A program made the translations under genes and the position numbers. Under the pieces are notes generated by a model. That model did no database searches. It had not been told where the DNA came from and was given only the letters and a program-made list of their open reading frames with translations. Source: Amnibacterium sp. (GTDB taxonomy: Bacteria > Actinomycetota > Actinomycetes > Actinomycetales > Microbacteriaceae). From it: a stretch of 43,490 bases of DNA. The stretch is taken from NCBI RefSeq assembly GCF_025463795.1, contig NZ_JAODBE010000165.1, forward strand, positions 1 through 43,490, written 5' to 3'. Positions 40,397 to 43,490 of the stretch are shown here, piece after piece (position 1 is the first letter of the stretch; every line of letters begins with the position of its first letter).

Positions 40397-40848
40397 TCAG
40401 CAGGCGTCGGCGAACACGCGACGCGGGTGGGTGACGTCGGTGAGGTCGAACGTGGCGTTCGCCCTCGTGCGGGGCACGGTCCGGCGGCGGATGCGCGGAG
40501 CGCCCGGCAGGTCGAGCCACGCGGTCGTGTGCCAGACGCCGACGAGCCCCGGCTCGAGGAGGCCCTGACCGCTGACGACGAGCACCGCCCGCCCCGGGGC
40601 ACGCGGCGGCCCGCCCGGAACGGCGCGAGCACCTCCGTGCGGAACGCCGCCTCGTCGGAGACCGTGGCGGTCCCGGCCGGCACTCCCTGCCCCGTGATGG
40701 CAGCGGCGAGGTCCTCGGCGAACGCCGCCCCGGCGGCGGGATCATCGGCGTCGAGCCCGACCAGGATCCGTCCGGACGGGAAGAGCTCCTGCACCTCCGC
40801 GGCGTACTCACCGATCACATCCGCGCGCGCCGGCGCCCACCGTGCCAT
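40397..40848 (-). pseudogene. Frameshifted uridine-kinase-like gene
   Basis: The first part reads in one frame from ATG 40848 (MARWAPARADVIGEYAAEV, later EVLAPFRAG). The second part reads in the -1 frame (LVVSGQGLLEPGLVGVWHTTAWLDLPG to THPRRVFADAC, ending at 40397). Together they match the start and end of the actinobacterial uridine-kinase-like family, with the shift near 40586-40605 in a run of G and C. The combined product would be about 150 residues against roughly 200 in relatives. The P-loop position reads DADDPAAGAA instead of GxxGSGKT. A TAGCGT box six bases before the ATG is intact. The gene is therefore probably inactive; a sequencing error could explain the shift but not the lost P-loop. 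Confidence 0.7.
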
Positions 40849-40854
40849 GACTCA

Positions 40855-40860
40855 ACGCTA
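40855..40860 (-). promoter_or_regulatory. Leaderless -10 box of the kinase-like pseudogene
   Basis: TAGCGT on the minus strand, six bases before the ATG at 40848. Confidence 0.5.
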
Positions 40861-40886
40861 CGCGCGGCGCACCCCGGCCCCGCTCC

Positions 40887-40892
40887 TACGCT
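40887..40892 (+). promoter_or_regulatory. Leaderless -10 box of mutY
   Basis: TACGCT lies seven bases before the ATG at 40900. Confidence 0.55.
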
Positions 40893-40899
40893 GGTCCGG

Positions 40900-41763
40900 A
40901 TGGACACGGGCGCGGTCGTCGACTGGTTCGGGGAGCACGCCCGCGACCTGCCGTGGCGGCGGCCCGGCTTCAGCGCCTGGGGCACGCTCGTCTCGGAGTT
41001 CATGCTGCAGCAGACCCCGGTCGCCCGCGTCGTGCTGACCCTCGAGGAGTGGCTGCGTCGCTGGCCTACCCCCGCCGATCTGGCGGCTGCACCACCCTCC
41101 GAGGTCCTGCGGGCCTGGGGCCGGCTCGGCTACCCGCGCCGCGCGCTGGCGCTGCACGCCTGCGCCACGGTGATCGCGGAGCAGCACGGCAACGTGGTGC
41201 CGGAGGACGTCGACGAGCTGCTCGCGCTGCCCGGCGTCGGCGACTACACGGCTCGTGCGATCGCCGTCTTCGCGCACGGGCACCGGCACCCCGTGGTCGA
41301 CACGAACGTCCGGCGGGTGCTCGCCCGCGCGGTCGAGGGCGTCGCGGTGCCGGGACCGCCGAGCGCCCGACACGACCTCCCGGCGATGGCCGCACTGCTG
41401 CCGGAGGGGCGCGAGGAGCAGCGCGCGTTCAACGCCGGCACGATGGAGCTCGGCGCGATCGTCTGCACCGCCCGGGCGCCTCGGTGCGACGAGTGCCCGC
41501 TCGCGGGCGTCTGCGCGTGGCGGCTGGCCGGCTACCCGGAGCACGACGGGCCGGCACCGCGGAGGCAGGCGCGCTTCGAGGGCTCCGACCGGCAGCTGCG
41601 AGGCCGCGTGATGGCCGAGCTGCGGGCGAGCGACGCCCCCGTGAGCGAGGCGGAGCTGGCGCAGGCGGTCCCGGACGCGGCGGCGCGAACGAGGATCCTC
41701 GCCGGGCTGACGGTCGACGGGTTGGCCGTGGAGGCCGAGGGCGGCTGGACCCTCCCGTCGTGA
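40900..41763 (+). CDS. mutY: A/G-specific adenine glycosylase
   Basis: Removes adenine mispaired with 8-oxoguanine. The 287-residue protein has the catalytic Glu33 in SEFMLQQTP, the helix-hairpin-helix LPGVGDYTARAI (110-121), Asp134 in VVDTNVRR and the [4Fe-4S] cysteines Cys189, Cys196, Cys199 and Cys205 in the C-x6-C-x2-C-x5-C spacing. The NUDIX-like 8-oxoguanine recognition domain of longer MutY proteins is reduced to a short winged-helix-like tail, as in other actinobacterial forms. It diverges from the decayed kinase gene and ends three bases before the convergent membrane-protein gene. Confidence 0.95.
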   Translation: MDTGAVVDWFGEHARDLPWRRPGFSAWGTLVSEFMLQQTPVARVVLTLEEWLRRWPTPADLAAAPPSEVLRAWGRLGYPRRALALHACATVIAEQHGNVVPEDVDELLALPGVGDYTARAIAVFAHGHRHPVVDTNVRRVLARAVEGVAVPGPPSARHDLPAMAALLPEGREEQRAFNAGTMELGAIVCTARAPRCDECPLAGVCAWRLAGYPEHDGPAPRRQARFEGSDRQLRGRVMAELRASDAPVSEAELAQAVPDAAARTRILAGLTVDGLAVEAEGGWTLPS

Positions 41764-41766
41764 GGG

Positions 41767-42150
41767 CTACTCGTCGCGCGGGGTGTACCGCGCGAAGACA
41801 CCCGTCACCAGCAGCGCGAGCGCGGCCACCAGGTGGCCGAGCCTGAACGGCGGGCCCGTGAAGCCGAACGGGAGGACCGGGTTCCAGAGCACCGCGACCA
41901 CGAGCGGCACCGGGAGCCACGCCCACTGCCGCGACTGCCACACGAACACGGCTGTGATCAGGGCGAAGATGCTCACTCCGAACCGGATGAACAGATAGCT
42001 GTCCTGTCCGACGAGCAGCAGGCCGCCGAGCAGCACGAGGATCCCGCCGGCGGCCGGCCCGAGGGCACGTCGCTGCCTCCGCGTGCCGTAGCGGTTCGCC
42101 AGCGTCGGCGTCCGGGCCGCGGCCCGGCGCTCCGCCCGGGTCCCGCTCAC
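41767..42150 (-). CDS. Small membrane protein, DUF6804-like
   Basis: Protein of 127 residues with a basic, alanine- and arginine-rich N-terminus and four hydrophobic helices. The stretch SRQWAWLPVPLVVAVLWNPV (73-92) resembles the DUF6804 family; this match is tentative. Its GTG overlaps the rbfA stop as GTGA, so it is translated with rbfA. Its TAG stop lies three bases from the convergent mutY stop. No function is known. Confidence 0.65.
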   Translation of the reverse strand: MSGTRAERRAAARTPTLANRYGTRRQRRALGPAAGGILVLLGGLLLVGQDSYLFIRFGVSIFALITAVFVWQSRQWAWLPVPLVVAVLWNPVLPFGFTGPPFRLGHLVAALALLVTGVFARYTPRDE

Positions 42151-42581
42151 TCCTCGCCGGCCTCGCGCGGCTTCACGTAGGGGTCCTCCTCGCCGGCGTA
42201 CTCCGCGCCGACCGCGAGGGCCCGGGTGGAGCTGTCCTGCTCGCGCGCCCGCGCCAGGAGGTCGGCGACGTGCGCCGCGTTCTCCGGGATCGCGTCGGGG
42301 ATGAACTCGAGCGTCGGGGTCAAGCGGGCGTGGATGTTCCTGCCCACCTCCGTGCGCAGCAACCCGGTCGCGGCCTTGAGCGCCGCCGCGGAGTCCTCGC
42401 GCTCCTGCTCCGTGCCGTACACGGTGAAGAAGACGCTGGCGTGCTGCAGGTCGCCCGTCATGCGGACGTCGGTGATCGTCACGAAGCCGAGACGCGGGTC
42501 CCGCAGGCCACGCTCGAGCCGCTTCGCGATGATCTGCTTGATGCTGTCGCCGAGCTTCGCAGCCCTGCCGTGGTCAGCCAT
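42147..42581 (-). CDS. rbfA: 30S ribosome-binding factor A
   Basis: KH-fold protein of 144 residues needed for late maturation of the 30S subunit and cold adaptation. It begins with the helix RAAKLGDSIKQIIAKRLERG, followed by LGFVTITDVRMTGDLQHASV and a helix ending TGLLRTEVGRNIH, then LTPTLEFIPD, all typical of RbfA. The C-terminal 30 residues are acidic. AAGGAG lies six bases before the ATG. It follows infB, as in most bacteria, across a 160-base spacer with three hairpins. Confidence 0.96.
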   Translation of the reverse strand: MADHGRAAKLGDSIKQIIAKRLERGLRDPRLGFVTITDVRMTGDLQHASVFFTVYGTEQEREDSAAALKAATGLLRTEVGRNIHARLTPTLEFIPDAIPENAAHVADLLARAREQDSSTRALAVGAEYAGEEDPYVKPREAGEE

Positions 42582-42596
42582 GCGGTGCTCCTTGGT

Positions 42597-42620
42597 CTTC
42601 GATCCGCAGGCGGATCGAAG
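42597..42620. repeat. Hairpin just upstream of the rbfA ribosome binding site
   Basis: CTTCGATCCGC (42597-42607) pairs perfectly with GCGGATCGAAG (42610-42620); the two-base spacer forces a slightly larger loop. On the mRNA the stem ends a few bases before AAGGAG of rbfA. Confidence 0.65.
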
Positions 42621-42633
42621 CCTGTGTCGCTGA

Positions 42634-42654
42634 CGCGGCGCTGAACGCGCCGCG
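42634..42654. repeat. GC-rich hairpin in the infB-rbfA spacer
   Basis: CGCGGCGC (42634-42641) pairs with GCGCCGCG (42647-42654) around the 5-base loop TGAAC. It is the middle of three hairpins. Confidence 0.55.
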
Positions 42655-42686
42655 CATGCGACGGTTCCGGTCGAATGCGTGTGCGT

Positions 42687-42728
42687 CGCGGAGAAGGGGA
42701 TCGGCTGCGCCGAATCCCCTTCTCCGCG
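42687..42728 (-). terminator. Strong hairpin downstream of infB
   Basis: The 15-base arms CGCGGAGAAGGGGAT (42687-42701) and ATCCCCTTCTCCGCG (42714-42728) pair perfectly. A further four pairs (CGGC with GCCG) close on a 3-base loop with one bulged A. It begins 13 bases after the infB stop. There is no T-tract, as is common in actinobacteria. Confidence 0.75.
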
Positions 42729-42741
42729 AACATGACCCGGG

Positions 42742-43490
42742 CTAGACCCGGACCTTCTCCTTGGTCTCCGTCGTCTCGATCTCGTCGCCGACCTGGATGT
42801 CGTTGAACCGACCGAGACCGATGCCGGCCTCGAAGTCCGTCCGGACCTCGGTGACGTCGTCCTTGAAGCGCCGCAGCGACTCGATCGCGAGGTTGTCCCC
42901 CACGACCACGCCGTTGCGGATGACGCGGGCACGCGCGTTGCGCGTGATCGTGCCGCTGCGGACGATGACACCCGCGATGTTGCCGAACTTGGAGGAGCGG
43001 AACACCTCGCGGATCTCGGCGAGGCCCGACTGGACCTCCTCGAACTCCGGCTTGAGCATGCCCTTCAGCGAGTTCTCCACGTCCTCGAGGGCCGCGTAGA
43101 TCACGGAGTAGAACCGCACGTCGATGCCCTCGCGGGCCGCGCGCTCGCGGGCCTTCGGGTCGGGGCGCACGTTGAAGCCGATGATGATCGCGTTGTCGAC
43201 CGTCGCCAGGTTCACGTCCGACTCGGTGACGGCGCCGACCCCTCGGTGGATGATCCGCAGCTGCACGGAGTCGTCCACCTCGATCTTCAGGAGCGACTCC
43301 TCCAGCGCCTCCACGGCACCGGACACGTCGCCCTTGATGATGAGGTTGAGCGTCTCGACCTTGCCCTGCTCGAGCGCGAGCTTGAAGTCCTCGAGCGACA
43401 GGCGCTTGCGGGCCTTCGCCAGCTGCGCGTTGCGCTCGACGGCCTCGCGCTTCTCGGCGATCTGGCGGGCGGTGCGGTCCTCCTCGGTGA
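42742..43490 (-). CDS. infB: Translation initiation factor IF-2, C-terminal part
   Basis: The gene runs out of the right edge, so only the last 249 residues or so are visible. They cover the end of domain II, the linker helix ([20 protein letters not shown]), domain III ([20 protein letters not shown]) and domain IV, which binds fMet-tRNA ([20 protein letters not shown], then [10 protein letters not shown]). The stop is TAG, reading from 42744. The order infB then rbfA is conserved in bacteria. Confidence 0.97.
   Translation of the reverse strand, partial: TEEDRTARQIAEKREAVERNAQLAKARKRLSLEDFKLALEQGKVETLNLIIKGDVSGAVEALEESLLKIEVDDSVQLRIIHRGVGAVTESDVNLATVDNAIIIGFNVRPDPKARERAAREGIDVRFYSVIYAALEDVENSLKGMLKPEFEEVQSGLAEIREVFRSSKFGNIAGVIVRSGTITRNARARVIRNGVVVGDNLAIESLRRFKDDVTEVRTDFEAGIGLGRFNDIQVGDEIETTETKEKVRV

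Overview
The window is a high-GC, gene-dense stretch of an actinobacterial chromosome. Several things point to Microbacteriaceae or a close relative, though no genus can be named from sequence alone: the very high GC, the gene families (MarP-like protease, actinobacterial HelD, DUF4192, mycobacterial-order LigD, Stealth, maltokinase), frequent GTG starts, 4-base GTGA/ATGA overlaps, and many genes with a TAnnnT -10 box placed 6-8 bases before the start codon (leaderless transcription). I see no rRNA or tRNA gene, CRISPR array, insertion sequence, prophage or defence island.

Layout. 0.1-6.0 kb: MarP-like protease (+), then HelD, a DUF4192 protein, adenine phosphoribosyltransferase and an FKBP isomerase (all -). 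6.0-9.4 kb: MFS exporter and M50B-type membrane protein (+) facing a PrsW-type membrane protease that is coupled to an SMP-30 lactonase (-); a nested double hairpin separates them. 10.3-15.3 kb: SDR (+), small membrane protein, GH15 glucanohydrolase coupled to a GlcD-like FAD oxidase (-), DUF6328 membrane protein (+). 15.3-19.9 kb: divergent Ku / LigD end-joining pair, with a YihY-family gene behind ligD. 20-23.4 kb: maltokinase and oligopeptidase B. 23.5-27.7 kb: small zinc-ribbon-like protein, SNF2 helicase, FAD oxidoreductase with a degenerate Rieske domain (-). 27.8-30.7 kb: pseudouridine catabolism pair psuG-psuK and a CpdA-type phosphodiesterase. 30.7-33.0 kb: Stealth phosphotransferase and SGNH hydrolase (-). 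33.0-36.5 kb: a leaderless 22-codon ORF, deoC, an aldehyde dehydrogenase and an ALDH-like pseudoenzyme in one operon. 36.6-43.5 kb: the translation/RNA-processing block infB-rbfA-(membrane protein) ... truB-two membrane proteins-ribF (-), interrupted by mutY, a decayed uridine-kinase-like gene and a ketopantoate-reductase gene.

Themes. Nucleoside and nucleobase salvage recurs (apt, psuGK, deoC). The deoC operon would turn deoxyribose 5-phosphate into glyceraldehyde 3-phosphate and acetaldehyde, then oxidise the acetaldehyde. The most unusual items are the intact but active-site-less ALDH homologue, the leaderless mini-ORF overlapping deoC, an in-frame leaderless start inside the YihY tail, a Rieske-like domain lacking both histidine ligands, and a frameshifted uridine-kinase relative that keeps its promoter. 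There is no obvious multi-gene novel system; most of the window is ordinary actinobacterial housekeeping and accessory sequence.
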